64,000 bases of DNA from Lewinellaceae bacterium (GCA_016710765.1 JADJUJ010000010.1:1-64000); one strand, 5' to 3'. Shown: positions 9,557 through 20,161, counted from the first letter of the stretch. A program made the numbers and translations. Notes: a model not told the origin generated them from the sequence alone.

Positions 9557-10710
9557 TTAGGTAAACATTTCTCTCACCCTTTCAAAGAAGGACTTGTCTT
9601 CCTTGCTAGGTGGGTTGAAAATTGGGCATTTCCGCAATTTTTCCAGCAAACGTTTCTCTTCGTCGTTGAGTTTTTTAGGCGTCCAGACGTTGACATGGAT
9701 CAATTCGTCGCCTTTTCTATAGGATTGGAGTTCCGGCAGGCCTTTTTCTCGCAGCCGCAGGATTTTGCCTGATTGGGTTCCTGGCGGCAATTTGATCCGG
9801 GCCCTTCCGTCGAGGGTTGGCACCTCCAGTTGCGCGCCCATGGCTGCATCGGCGATACTGATGAAGAGTTCGTGTACAATGGCGTTGCCATTTCGGGCAA
9901 AATCATCGTGTGGCAATTCTTCCACGGTAATGATCAGATCACCGGCAGGCCCGCCTTTGGCGCCAGCATTGCCTTTGCCCGACATGGAGAGTTGAATACC
10001 CTCATGTACGCCGGCAGGCAGATCCATTTCGATGGTTTCTTCACCAAATACCCGGCCATCGCCTTTGCAAACATTGCAGGGCGCCTTGATGGTTTGTCCG
10101 GCGCCGCCACAGGTAGGGCAAGGGGCAGCCGTTTGCATCACACCAAAAGGGGTTTGCGTAATGCGGTTGACGGTTCCGGCGCCACGGCAGGTGCCGCAGG
10201 TTTCCACCGAACTGGCATCGCGGGCGCCACTTCCGTTGCAGGTATTGCAACTGACTTGCTTACGCACCTTGATTTTTTTATTGACACCCGTGGCAATTTC
10301 CTCCAGGGTCATCTTCACCTTGATGCGCAGGTTGGAACCCCGCTCTCCTCTTGGTCGGCGGGCGCCACCGCCTGCGGCCGCCGCCGCCAAAAAACTCTGA
10401 GAAAATATCGTCCGAGTCAAAGCCAAAGCGGCGAAGGATATCGTCCATCGACATACCGTCAAGCCGCCACCACCGCCGCCCATGCCTTCCATACCGGCAT
10501 GGCCAAAACGATCGTAGCGCGCTTTTTGTCCGCATCGCTGAGCACTTCTAAAGCTTCTGCAGCCTCCTTAAACTTCTCCTCGGCGGCTTTATCGCCCGGA
10601 TTTTTGTCCGGGTGAAACTCGATTGCCTTTTTGCGGTAAGCCTTTTTTATGTCATCGGCGCTGGCCGTTTTAGAAACCTCCAGCACCACGTAATAATCGC
10701 GTTTTGCCAT
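9557..10710 (-). CDS. dnaJ: Chaperone protein DnaJ, frameshifted
   Basis: Hsp40 co-chaperone of DnaK in the cytosol. Seen in order: a J domain starting MAKRDYYVVLEVSKTAS with the HPDKNPGD loop; a Gly/Phe-rich linker (DDILRRFGFDSDDIFSEFFGGG) in a second frame; then in a third frame the zinc-finger region with four CxxCxGxG motifs (CNTCNGSG, CGTCRGAG, CPTCGGAG, CNVCKGDG) and the substrate-binding C-terminal domains, ending FERVREMFT. About 384 residues after correction, the normal length. Two or three single-base errors in the GC-rich linker (10280-10540) split it; loss of dnaJ is unlikely, so I treat these as sequence errors. It lies directly downstream of grpE. Confidence 0.93.
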
Positions 10711-10758
10711 TTCAATAATTCAATAATGGTAATTTTCCATGCCACAGTAGGATGCGGC

Positions 10759-11294
10759 TTATTTCCCTACAACTACTTTTGCGTAACGGATAATCTTATC
10801 GCCCAGCATGTAACCAGGTTCCAGTACATCCCCAATTTTGCCCTTGGCGTCTTCCTCGGGCACGGGAATTTCCGCAACGGCTTTCGGAACGTCGGCATCA
10901 AACGCGTCGCCAGCCTTTGTGCCAATGCCCTTGAGGCCCTTACTTTGAAGGATATTTACCATTTTCTGGTGAATTAACCCGATACCATCCGGCATAGCAT
11001 TGTTTTTCACCGCCCGATCGAAATCATCCAGCACATCCAACAGACTGGTCATGATGTCGCGACCTGCCGTTTGAATAAGGTCAGTCCGGTCGCGGGCTAT
11101 TCTTTATAGTTCTCAAAGTCTGAAAGCAGATAGAGATACTTGTTTTTGCTTCTTCCAGTTGTTTTTTCAGCGTATCAAGTGCTGCGGTAGAAGCATCCAT
11201 GGTGCTCCTCACTACCGGTATCATTGCCCTCTTGCGCTGCCATCTCCTGATCTTGCAATTCCTGTTCGGATGTATGGGTGTCTTTCTCCGACAT
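10759..11294 (-). CDS. grpE: Nucleotide exchange factor GrpE, frameshifted
   Basis: Exchange factor that releases ADP from DnaK. Start at 11294 (MSEKDTHTSEQELQDQEM), an acidic N-terminus typical of GrpE. Frame changes then give DTLKKQLEEAKNKYLYLLSDFENYK, the coiled-coil with the family hallmark around FENYK, followed by RIARDRTDLIQTAGRDI. The long remaining frame MTSLLDVLDDFDRAVKN...GYMLGDKIIRYAKVVVGK has the FDRA motif and the closing beta domain. At least two indels lie between 11050 and 11230. It is 48 bp upstream of dnaJ on the same strand, the usual chaperone operon order. Confidence 0.9.
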
Positions 11295-11394
11295 ATTAGT
11301 ATGCTTTTTAAATGGGTTTCTTAATGCCATAAGGTTAGGTTCTGGTGAATTGCACCCACAATTTTTATGCCCCTGTTATATTGGTGTCAATTTG

Positions 11395-11904
11395 TCAGTG
11401 AACACCCAAATTCTGTGACAATATCTGCTGAATTTCAGCCGGTTGGGCGTTGACCGCGATGATGTTTCCCTGTGGGTTCACCAGAAAGGTGGATGGGATG
11501 GACTTCACATTGAAAAGCGTGGCCAGTTGGCCATCAAACCGTTTAAAATCGGCCGTGTGGTTGGGCCAAATCATACCATCCCGTTCAATGGCATTTTTCC
11601 AGCGGGCCTCATTGGTTTCAATGCCGATGCTGAGGATATCGAATCCTTTGGGCTGAAACTTTTGGTACAGGCCAACGAGTTGCGGGTTTTCCGCCCGGCA
11701 GGGGCCGCACCAACTCCCCCAAAACTGCACGAGAACGTATTTGCCGCGAAAATCGGTGCTGCGAATACTGTCGCCATTCATGGAAAGGGCTGAAAAAACC
11801 GGCAAGGGTTCACCGGCACTAAAATTGGGTTTGCGGTACTGGTACCAGGCAAACATGACAAAGGCCAAAATACCGAGGCCCCATTGCGTTTGTTTGGATG
11901 TCAT
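11395..11904 (-). CDS. TlpA-like membrane-anchored thiol-disulfide oxidoreductase
   Basis: 169 residues from the ATG at 11904. Seen: an N-terminal uncleaved signal anchor (WGLGILAFVMFAWYQY), then a thioredoxin fold with the redox motif WCGPC in QFWGSWCGPCRAENP and the cis-Pro loop SIPSTFLVNPQG. Known: TlpA/ResA-type proteins face the periplasm and reduce or resolve disulfides, for example in cytochrome c or other secreted proteins. An upstream in-frame start at 12021 would add a non-hydrophobic extension and is not preferred. It is transcribed away from the flavin reductase gene. Partner substrate unknown. Confidence 0.85.
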   Translation of the reverse strand: MTSKQTQWGLGILAFVMFAWYQYRKPNFSAGEPLPVFSALSMNGDSIRSTDFRGKYVLVQFWGSWCGPCRAENPQLVGLYQKFQPKGFDILSIGIETNEARWKNAIERDGMIWPNHTADFKRFDGQLATLFNVKSIPSTFLVNPQGNIIAVNAQPAEIQQILSQNLGVH

Positions 11905-11958
11905 GGTGTATGCTGTTGTGAATTGTCGTTTGTGGCGCGAATATCGGCAATGGAAGTT

Positions 11959-11966
11959 TACCTTTG
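11959..11966 (+). promoter_or_regulatory. -7 promoter box for the flavin reductase gene
   Basis: TACCTTTG matches TAnnTTTG exactly, 78 bp before the ATG at 12045 and inside the region between two divergently read genes. A -33 element is not clear. Confidence 0.4.
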
Positions 11967-12044
11967 CATTATGAATTGGCATGGCCATACTTTTCATACC
12001 TAATGCCATGCTACTGACCAATATTTAACAAAATAGCATCCAAC

Positions 12045-12931
12045 ATGTTGCGAATCGACCCCACCAAGATACCCACCGCTGATTTACACCAATATATTTT
12101 AGGTGCCGTGGCGCCACTCCCTATCGCCTTTGCCAGCACCATCAGCAGCGATGGCGTACTGAACCTGGCCCCTTATAGTTTCTTCAATGCTTTCAGCAGC
12201 AACCCGCCCATCCTGATTTTTTCTGCCAACCGGCGTGTGGCCAACAACACCACCAAGGATACCCTGAAAATGTTCAGGACACCGGTGAAGTCGTCATCAA
12301 TGTAGTGCCTTATGATATTGTCCGACAGATGGCCCTTGCCAGTGTTGAATACGGCGCGGATATCAGCGAGTTTGAGAAAGCCGGCTTTACGCCCCTTGCC
12401 TCTGAGTTAATACGCCCTTTTCGCGTGGCGGAAAGTCCAGTACAAATGGAATGCAAGGTGGAGCAAATCCTGCCCCTTGGCGACGATGGTGGCGCTGGCA
12501 ACCTGATCATTTGCCGTATCCTGCTGATGCACATCAGCGAATCGGTATTGTCGGATTCTGGCCGGATCGATCCCCATAAAATCGATTTAATGGGCCGTAT
12601 GGGCCGCTTTTATTACGCTCGTGCCAGTGGAAAAGCAGTGTATGAAATTGTTCAAAAGGTCACCCAGTTTGGCATTGGTTTCGATGGTCTGCCAGCGAGC
12701 CTCCGGCACTCCGACATTTTGACGGGCAACAACCTGGCCCAACTGGCCGCGCTGGAACAACTCCCCAGCAGGGAGGCTGCCATGGCGTATTTAAAAGACA
12801 ATGGCAGGGTACATGATATTTTAGGCGATAAAAATGCTAGCATAGCCTTGCAGGAATATGCAAAAACCGCACTGGACGCTGATGAAGTTGAACTGGGTGC
12901 TGCCTTGGCGGTACTGAGTGTATTGTCATAG
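12045..12931 (+). CDS. Flavin reductase family protein (FMN-binding split barrel), one frameshift
   Basis: About 295 residues after adding back one base near 12270. Seen: the FMN-binding split-barrel start AVAPLPIAFASTISSDGVLNLAPYSFFNAFSSNPPI, which matches the flavin reductase/DIM6-NTAB family. After the break it continues GEVVINVVPYDIVRQMALASVEY, then SPVQMECKVEQILPLGD and a C-terminal extension ending LGAALAVLSVLS. Known: these cytosolic enzymes bind FMN and reduce flavins or act as flavoprotein oxidoreductases; the natural substrate cannot be told from sequence. The break is in one of the best-conserved segments, suggesting sequence error. Confidence 0.85.
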
Positions 12932-13020
12932 TCACACCATCCATTAAGGAGGCATTGTATTGGGGCGCCGAACAATTGACGGCATAAGAATTTTTAAACC
13001 ACATGTTTTTCAAAATTATT

Positions 13021-13066
13021 CCGGGACATTTCATAATTTAACGTGAATTATGAAATGCCTGTCCGG
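13021..13066. repeat. Intergenic perfect inverted repeat (hairpin)
   Basis: CATTTCATAATT (13027-13038) pairs perfectly with AATTATGAAATG (13046-13057) around a 7-base loop, and outer CCGG-GAC / GTCCGG extends the pairing. No T-run follows. It lies in the 304-bp gap between the flavin reductase and protease genes, where I see no gene. Confidence 0.7.
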
Positions 13067-13235
13067 AATATTGTCTTGCCTGTCCGGCAAGTGGTTTTCA
13101 GCAGGTTTTCGATAGCAAATCGTTTGGCTTTTCCCCTTTTCTACCCGGGAACTGTTCATGCGCTGTACGCAAGGCTCAGGGCTAGTGGAATTGTTAGCAA
13201 AATTCTTATTTCCTAACCATAAATTGAAAATCGGT

Positions 13236-16200
13236 ATGAAAGGTCTATTTACTGCACTCTCCTTTTTTTTCATACCCCAGATTTTTTTCGGACAGGCCGT
13301 CAGCTTCTCCGCTCTGGCGCCTGCTGACGGCGAACTCCGGGAATTCCAACTCACTGAGCTTTCGGCGCGCCCGGAGCAGTTAAACGAAATGTTCAGTACT
13401 TACCGGATTTTTGAGGCTCCGCTGGACATGATCCACGACTTCAGTGCTTCGCAAAGCGGGAGTTTCCGATTGGCATTTCAGTTCGGACCGGATGAGACGC
13501 TGGCGTTTCAGGTCAGCCATTTTCCACTCTGGGATGGAAACGCCACCCTTCACATCGCTTCAGAAACGGGCGTGGAGGAGTACCCCATGCCGGCTCCCAC
13601 CACCTATCGGGGACATCTTGTTGGTAATCCGGGAGCAAAAGTTGCCTGCACCTTTGCCGACGGATACAGTTCGGGACTGATCCTGTACGGGGACCATGCC
13701 GAATTCTGGGAACCCCTTTTCCGACTGATTCCCAATGCGCCGCACAACTGGATCATCCGGTACAACGTTGCGGATGCCATAGCGCCGGCGGGAGCACGTT
13801 GTACTGTCGAAGCAGAAGCACCTTTAGAACAAAGCCGGCCAGCAGCGCCGAAACGAATGCATCAACTGGATGTTACGAGATTGAACTTGCCCAGGCAGCC
13901 GACTGGTCCATGTGGCAAAAATTTGGTGGCGCCACCGGGGTCATCGACCACATGGCCGCCGTTATGAACGAATCCCAACTTAACTACGACAACGAGTTCA
14001 CCAATGGAATTAATTTCAGGCTGGTAGGAACCTGGCTGTCCTCCTGCAGCAGTTGCGACCCCTGGACAAGCTCAACGGTTCCGGATGCGTTGCTGACCAG
14101 TTTCAGTCTATGGGCCAATGGCCTGAACGGATTCCCCGGACTGAGCTACGATATTGGGCAGTTTTGGACCAACCGCGATATTGACGGCTCCGTGGTGGGG
14201 CTGGCTTATGTAGGTACGGCCTGTACCGGGTCCAAATACCATTGGATACAGGATTGGACCTCCGGAACCCTCCTGCGATGCACCGTTTCGCATGAAATGG
14301 GACATAACCTCAGCGCATCGCACGACCCCTCCGGATCGCCTACCATCATGGCCCCTGCGGCCAACAGTTCCAATGCCTGGAGTGCCCAATCCCTGGGGCA
14401 AATCAACCCCTATATTCAGGATCGCATCAATTACGGATGTCTTTTCCCGTGTTCGTCCGTCCACTTTGAGTATGGTAAAGTGGGAGAAGAAGGGTTCCGC
14501 AACCGGGAAGCCAGCGAAATCATAGAAACCACCACTTTTTACGATTGCGAACCGGTTTGGATGTATTTTGGGTTCAACCAGATAGAGCCGGGAGCCTTTG
14601 TTGAAGGAAAAACGGAATTGATACTTCCTGGCGGCACCATGAACACCAGCACTTTTTCCGAAGGGCCCGCCCCGGCCAATGGGTGGTTATGGTTGCGCTA
14701 TTCGCAGTATTACAACAACCTGCCGCCCGGGCAATACGTATGGAAAGTGTACCAGCGCATTGCCAACGGTGATTATGTACAGGTAACCTCTAAGTCTATA
14801 TTTATTATTGACGCACCCTCCGGACTAGCCTGTGGCGAAAAATTGCACCTGCCCATGAATGGCAACACCCATGATGTATCAGGCCTCAACAACCATGCAG
14901 TGGAAAAAGGAGGCACGCTCAGTTACGGCACCGACCATTTCGGCAACTGCAACGGGGCAGCCAGAATTACCAACGGTGTTTACCTGGAAGCGCCGGTCAT
15001 CAACGAACGTGCGGTATCCTTCTGGTTTAAAATGAATCAGCAGGAACAAATGGTGATTTACGACAGCGGTCCGAACGGAATCGAATCCGAGGATTTTCGG
15101 GTCGGCGTTTATAAACCCGATGGATTGTGGGGAAATGCCGGATTTGACAACAGTTTCGGTATATTTTTCTCTACCTGGGATCATGACATTGCCGTACCCT
15201 TCGATGCCGTAAAAACAGGCTGGCACCATGTAGTGGCCAGCAGAGTGGCGGAAGGCTCGGAAAAATTCCGGATCATGATCGACGGCCAGTTGCCGGGCGG
15301 ATACGTGTATGACGGCACCTCCGGGATGCAAATATGGACACAACAAACACAACCATTCAGCCTGCCTTCCGACGCATCCGGCGTGCCCAACCTTTTTGCC
15401 AGCAGCTATAAAACTTATATAGGGCGGGATTCGCAGCAACTGACCGAATTTTTTGACGGCTGGATCGATGAACTGCGGGTATTCAACCAACTGCTTGACG
15501 TTACTGAAATGACCACACTCTACAATTTCACGGACGACAACCCGAACAACATCAGTGTGTCGGCCAGCCAGCCGTTTTATTGTGAAGGTCAGACCATACA
15601 GCTGAATTCTACGGCGGACAATGCCACCGCATTTTCCTGGACTGGGCCCGGAAACTTTTCTTCAAACCTCCCCAACCCAAGCATCAACAATGCGACACTC
15701 GCCATGAGCGGCAATTATATCCTGACCATCAACCTTACCGGCGGATGTATTGTGAAAGACACCGTGAATTTGATGGTAAATATCCAACCGGTGGTAAGTG
15801 TTACCGGAATGGACGACTGTTTCGGATACCTGAATGGCAGTGCGCTTGCCACTGCGTCTGGTGGCACAGGCCTGAGTTATACCTGGAGCAATGGCCAAAC
15901 CTCCGCGATGGCAACTGGGCTTACCGGCTCAACTACCTTTACCGTCACCGTCACCAACAGCGCAGGCTGTACGGCGAGTTCTTCGGTATTTATTGGAACC
16001 ATATATGCGCCACAGGTCCAGATCACCGGCATCATGGATGCCTGTCTGAATCAGAACAACGGGAATATTACCGCACAGGCGACCGACGGCGAGCCGCCTT
16101 ACCAGTTTCAATGGAGCAACGGGGTAACGACGCCAACGGTCAACAATCTGGTGGTTGGGGTCTATACCGTTACCGTTACCGGCAGCAATGGCTGTGCGGC

Positions 16201-18732
16201 AACTTCAACGGCGACCGTAAACCAGGCCGCCACACCAGCAGCCGGGATCAGTTCAACTACACCTACCTGCGCCAACCAATCTTTTGGACTAGCCACTTCC
16301 GTTGCCAGCGGAGGCATTACACCGTACCAATATTTATGGAGCAACGGACAAACTACGCCTTCGGCCTATAACCTGTTGCCGGGCATGTACACGGTGACCA
16401 TTACCGGCGCCAACGGGTGTTCTGTGACGGCCATTGCTACAGTCGACTCGGAACCAACGCCGGTCGTTACCGTAACGAATTCAGCGGCGCCCTGTTTTGG
16501 AGAGTCGGATGGAACAGCAACCGTTACCGCTGCGGGTGGCATCAGCCCCTATCAGTACATCTGGTCCAGCGGAGCATTCGGCCCAACGGCTTCCTACCTT
16601 TCGGTTGGAACCTACACCGTAACCGTTTACGGTGGAAACGGCTGCTCCGGAACAGCAACCGTAGTGCTTCCCCAGGCCGCCACGCCTGCAGCCACGGTTT
16701 CTTCCTCCACAAACGCCTGTCCCGGACAGCCTGTTGGTACCGCCATGGTTACCGTCACTGGCGGCGAAGCACCCTTCCAATATTTATGGACCAATGGACA
16801 AACCAACGCTACGGCCATCGGGTTGGCTGCCGGCACCTATACCGTGACGGTTACCGGAAACAACGGTTGCACCGCCACGGCACCTGCATTTATCGGGCTC
16901 TCAAGTGCCCCAATACTCAATACAACAGTAACCAATGCTTGCACCAATTCCGCCAATGGCACCGCCACGGTAAACGTCACCGCTGGAGCGCCTCCCTATC
17001 AATACGCCTGGAACATGGGCCAAACCGCCGCAACTGCCATTGGCCTGACACCGGGAACCTACACCGTTACCGTTACCGGGAATGGGGGATGTACTGCAAT
17101 TGCCAGTGCTACTGTGGGGACAAGCAGCACACCCATAGCAAGCGTTTCGGCTTCAAGCGGTACCTGTGCCGGGCAAGCCAGCGGTTCTGCCACCGTATCA
17201 GCTTCCGGTGGCACCATGCCTTATGTATACCTGTGGACCAATGGACAATCAGGCGCCACAGCCTTAGGACTGGCTGTTGGAACATACACCGTTACAGTGA
17301 CCAGCGCCAACGGATGCTTTGCTACTGCCACTGCAAGCATCACTGAATTCAGCACACCGATGGCGAATATCAGCGCTTCTGCCAACAGCTGTTCGGGAAC
17401 CGCCAATGGAAGCGCCACCGTATCCGTTACAGGCGGGGCTATGCCATACCAATACCTGTGGAACAACGGACAAAATACCGCCACCGCCATCAACCTGGCG
17501 GCTGGAACCTATACCGTTACGGTAATTGGAAACAACGGCTGTACCGATGTAGCTACGGCAACAATAGGTGTAGCATCAACTCCCGTCGCAAATACCTCCG
17601 CTACCGGCACCTGTGCCGGGCTATCGAATGGTACGGCCACCGCAACCGTTACCGGCGGCGACATGCCCTATACTTTCTCCTGGAGCAACGGACAAAATAC
17701 GGCTACCGCAACCAACCTGGCGGCTGGCATCTATACAGTAACCGTTGTAAGCAGCAGCGGTTGTTCGGCTACTGCCACTGCTACCATAGGCTCCGACGGT
17801 ACCCCTGTTGCCAATATTGGCGCCACAATTGACGCCTGCCCCGGGCAGAACAACGGTGCAATAACAGTATCAGCCAGCGGCGGCGGCAGTCCCTTTACCT
17901 TCCTTTGGAACAACGGACAAACAGGCGCCACGGCCAACAACCTCGCACCCGGAACCTACACCGTTACGGTTACTGGCAACAACGGCTGTACCGCCACGGC
18001 CAACGCTACCGTCAGCGCAACCACAGCACCATCGGCCAGCATTGCTGCCACAACGGAAACATGCCCGGGCTTGTCCACCGGATCTGCCACGGCAATGGCT
18101 TCCGGCGGCATCCAACCCTACCAGTATAACTGGAGTAACGGACAGACGGGTGCTACTGCAACCAACCTTGCCGCAGGAACCTACACCGTCACCATTACAG
18201 GAAATAACGGTTGCAGCAGTATGACCATAGCGACTGTGGGTAGTTCACCGGCCATCACGTTGTCCATGAACACCATTGACCTCCCCACCGGCCTTTGTCA
18301 GTCCACTTTATCTGTCAGCGGTGGCGTGCAGCCCTTCAGTTATACCGGAGCAACGGCGAAAACACCAATCCGGCTTTGGGACTACCGAATGGCACGTTCT
18401 CCGTCACCGTATCCGACGCCAATGGCTGCACTTCCACCAGCAGCGGAAGCTGTATGGCCGTCGGAACAAGCGCTTTCGGCGACAACTTCAAGTTAATGCT
18501 TTACCCCAACCCGAGTTCCGGGCTATTTTTGCTTTCTGTCCAGTCACCCCAGACCATTGAAGCCGAGATCAGGGTATTTGATGTGTTGGGCGCAGCGGTT
18601 TACCGATCACATGCTTCCGGGACGGAATGGACCCGGGAAATAGACTTGAGTACCCAAATGGCAGGCGTCTATTTTGTGGAGATCAGCCTGGAGGGGCAGA
18701 CGTATCTTGAAAAGATAGTTTTGGTAAAATAA
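13236..18732 (+). CDS. Giant secreted reprolysin-like metalloprotease with LamG, SprB repeats and T9SS sorting domain
   Basis: About 1830 residues after two corrections (near 13860 and 18350). Start at 13236 gives signal peptide MKGLFTALSFFFIPQIFFGQA. In order: a pro-region, then the zinc protease core with HEMGHNLSASHD (the HExxHNLxxxHD signature of M12B reprolysins; the usual Gly is Ser) and the Met-turn PTIMAP. A LamG/concanavalin-like domain follows (about 14830-15530; ending FFDGWIDELRVFNQLL), then a PKD/Ig-like domain (15550-15790), about twelve SprB-type repeats (15806-18465), and a T9SS type A sorting domain (YPNPSSG...FDVLGAAVY...GVYFVEISLEG...KIVLVK). Known role: surface-exposed or released proteolysis of extracellular protein; the repeats probably act as stalk or adhesin. 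A GC-rich hairpin follows the stop. Confidence 0.9.
15806..18465 (+). repeat. Tandem SprB-type coding repeats, about 12 units of ~225 bp
   Basis: Eleven full units of 74-75 residues and one worn unit. Each has the pattern C-x2-x-NG-A-T-V-x-GG-x-PYxYxW-NGQ-x-ATA-x-L-x-GTYTVTVTG-x-NGC-A-T-A. Unit cores are similar but not identical (MPYQYLW, MPYVYLW, SPFTFLW), so the array is old enough to have diverged. Repeats of this kind occur in gliding adhesin SprB and many T9SS cargo proteins. Confidence 0.9.
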
Positions 18733-18742
18733 CACGATCTTA

Positions 18743-18774
18743 GGGAGGGGACGAGCGGCAATCGCCCCCTCCCC
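18743..18774 (+). terminator. GC-rich hairpin after the protease gene
   Basis: GGGAGGGG pairs with CCCCTCCC across a 15-base loop 11 bp after the stop codon. No T-run follows, so it may protect the mRNA 3' end rather than terminate by itself. Confidence 0.5.
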
Positions 18775-18827
18775 ATGGTTGTTGCATCAGCTGGACCCTT
18801 TTAATTTTTGAAACAGCGCACCCTGTG

Positions 18828-19107
18828 TACACCCAGATTTTTGCGCAGCAAAACATCTGCGGTTGCTGCGAGTTCTGCAGGACAACTATTTTGCGAACCA
18901 AAAAGGAAAAAAACCAAAACGATATTGATACACCCAGATTTTTGCGCAGCAAAACATCTGCGGTTGCTGCGAGTTCTGCGGGACAACTATTTTGCGAAGC
19001 AAAACGAAAATAACCAAAACGATTTTGGTACACCCAGATGTTTTGCGAAGCAAAACATCTGCGAATTCATGAGTTCTGCGGGACAACTATTTTGCGAAGC
19101 AAAACGG
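18828..19107. repeat. Three tandem ~101-bp repeats, each with a palindrome
   Basis: Units begin at 18828, 18929 and 19029 with TACACCCAGAT. The first two are about 90 percent identical and the third is shorter and more changed. Each contains an inverted repeat; in the third it is perfect (CAGATGTTTTGC, 3-base loop, GCAAAACATCTG). A second palindrome TTTTGCGAAGCAAAA follows in units 2 and 3. No convincing gene covers them; they fill the gap between two convergent genes. Confidence 0.8.
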
Positions 19108-19163
19108 AAACCAGACTACGCTCCACCTCCCTACGGGAGTTGCAGCAATCAGCAAAGGATTGG

Positions 19164-19640
19164 CTATTCGTACTCCTGGTCTAAAGAATCGCCGGGAAAC
19201 ACCAGGTTTTGGTCGCCTTCCAGCAAACTATCGAGCGGTGGAGCGCCGGCATCCAGCACGCGGGCAACCATCCAACGCTGGTTAATGCGCTGCATCCACA
19301 CGGTATCGGCGATATCCTGCCCAACCTCGTCTTTGGTAAAATAAGTGCACAGGGCAGTATCGCCCTGCACCTCGCACACCAAATCGCGCAATAAAGTTAT
19401 AGAGACCACCCTGCCGGAATCAGCCACTCCTGTAATAGCGCGCAGGAAGTTGACAAATTCCAAGGCTTCGCCTGTGCTGCAAACACTGGCAGAATCGTAC
19501 ATGTCCTGATCGATATAACTTTGCCATTGAATGAGCACATCCTCTGGCAAGGTTTGATCTGCGGCAGGAAGTGCAGGGCTACTGCAGGCGGCCCAAAGCA
19601 CCAATGCCAAGGTGCCGATGGCCAACAATACTACTTTCAT
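19164..19640 (-). CDS. Putative lipoprotein, possible NTF2/DUF4878-like fold
   Basis: 158 residues, uninterrupted. Signal peptide MKVVLLAIGTLALVLWAAC ends in a lipobox with Cys19. The mature part is acidic and has a run of alternating strands near the end (DTALCTYFTKDE, then ADTVWMQRINQRWMVARVLDAG), a pattern seen in NTF2-like lipoproteins where a short helix set is followed by a sheet. Family assignment is a weak inference. It is divergent from the tRNA-like array and has its own -7 box (19661-19668). Confidence 0.65.
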   Translation of the reverse strand: MKVVLLAIGTLALVLWAACSSPALPAADQTLPEDVLIQWQSYIDQDMYDSASVCSTGEALEFVNFLRAITGVADSGRVVSITLLRDLVCEVQGDTALCTYFTKDEVGQDIADTVWMQRINQRWMVARVLDAGAPPLDSLLEGDQNLVFPGDSLDQEYE

Positions 19641-19660
19641 GAAATCGCCTTTTTGACCAA

Positions 19661-19668
19661 CAAATGTA
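19661..19668 (-). promoter_or_regulatory. -7 promoter box for the lipoprotein gene
   Basis: Read on the minus strand this is TACATTTG, an exact TAnnTTTG match, 21 bp before the ATG at 19640. Confidence 0.45.
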
Positions 19669-19704
19669 AGTCAAAAACGATTAGATAATTTTTTTTCAAA
19701 AAAC

Positions 19705-19736
19705 TTGGATGGTTCAATTTTCCATTCTTATCTTTG
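19705..19736 (+). promoter_or_regulatory. Promoter for the tRNA-like array
   Basis: TTG at 19705-19707 and TATCTTTG at 19729-19736 are 21 bp apart, matching the Bacteroidetes -33/-7 arrangement, and lie 36 bp before the first tRNA-like unit. Confidence 0.6.
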
Positions 19737-19772
19737 CACCCGCTTCGAGAGAGGCGCAACAGAAATTTAATA

Positions 19773-19833
19773 GGGAGTTTAGCTCAGTTGGTTCAGAGCA
19801 TCCCGATTTTACATCGGGAGGGTCGGGATTCAA
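19773..19833 (+). tRNA. tRNA(Val)-like unit 1, 3' part missing
   Basis: Starts GGGAGTTTAGCTCAGTTGG with an intact D-arm (GCTC/GAGC), then the array's unusual anticodon arm TCCCGA-TTTTACA-TCGGGA. The T-arm breaks off after GGGATTCAAGG and the acceptor 3' strand is absent, so it cannot fold as a full tRNA as read. Confidence 0.5.
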
Positions 19834-19847
19834 GGAGAACACGAATA

Positions 19848-19913
19848 GGGAGTTTAGCTCAGTTGGTTCAGAGCATCTGCCTTACAAGCAGAGGGTCAGG
19901 GTTCAACCCCCAA
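19848..19913 (+). tRNA. tRNA-Val (anticodon TAC), 3' end degenerate
   Basis: The only unit with a standard anticodon arm: stem TCTGC/GCAGA with loop CTTACAA, giving anticodon TAC (Val). The 5' acceptor GGGAGTT and D-arm GCTC/GAGC are normal. The T-arm reads AGGGTTCAACCCCC and then runs directly into the terminator, with no AACTCCC to close the acceptor stem. This is either the damaged parent gene of the array or a functional gene with missing bases. Confidence 0.6.
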
Positions 19914-19916
19914 GAA

Positions 19917-19944
19917 GGTCGCCAATTTGGCGGCCTTTTGTTTT
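19917..19944 (+). terminator. Array terminator, family 1 (copy a)
   Basis: GGTCGCC / GGCGGCC stem with loop AATTT, then TTTTGTTTT. Follows the tRNA-Val unit. Confidence 0.85.
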
Positions 19945-19956
19945 GTCTGCTATATC

Positions 19957-20033
19957 GGAGTTTAGCCCAGTTGGTGCAAAGCATCCCGATTTTACATCGG
20001 GAGGGTCGGGGGTTCGAATCCCTCAACTCCCAC
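19957..20033 (+). tRNA. tRNA(Val)-like unit 3
   Basis: GGAGTT pairs with AACTCC at the 3' end, and the T-arm GGGGGTTCGAATCCCTC is perfect. The D-stem is weak (GCCC against AAGC). The anticodon arm has a 6-bp stem with loop TTTTACA, whose central triplet by position is TTA rather than TAC. A tRNA-derived unit of uncertain function. Confidence 0.55.
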
Positions 20034-20038
20034 AAGAA

Positions 20039-20070
20039 GGTCGCCAATTTGGCGGCCTTTTTTTGTTTTG
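20039..20070 (+). terminator. Array terminator, family 1 (copy b)
   Basis: Same GGTCGCC / GGCGGCC hairpin, followed by seven T and then GTTTTG. Follows unit 3. Confidence 0.85.
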
Positions 20071-20082
20071 TCTGCTATATCC

Positions 20083-20158
20083 GGAGTTTAGCCCAGTTGG
20101 TGCAAAGCATCCCGATTTTACATCGGGAGGGTCGGGGATTCGAATCCCTCAACCCCTA
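20083..20158 (+). tRNA. tRNA(Val)-like unit 4
   Basis: Same structure as unit 3, with T-arm GGGGATTCGAATCCCTC and a changed 3' end (AACCCCT), which weakens acceptor pairing. Followed by a family 2 terminator and the first nuclease gene. Confidence 0.5.
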
Positions 20159-20161
20159 CAC

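Noticed and set aside
9773..10615. 280-codon open frame on the plus strand
   Set aside because: Antisense to dnaJ; the zinc-finger codons on the other strand explain its composition.
9557..11294. dnaJ and grpE as pseudogenes
   Set aside because: All domains are present in order and the breaks are single-base changes in GC-rich linkers; loss of both chaperones is implausible.
15806..18465. CRISPR or minisatellite DNA repeat
   Set aside because: The 225-bp periodicity is explained by coding SprB-type protein repeats in one open frame.
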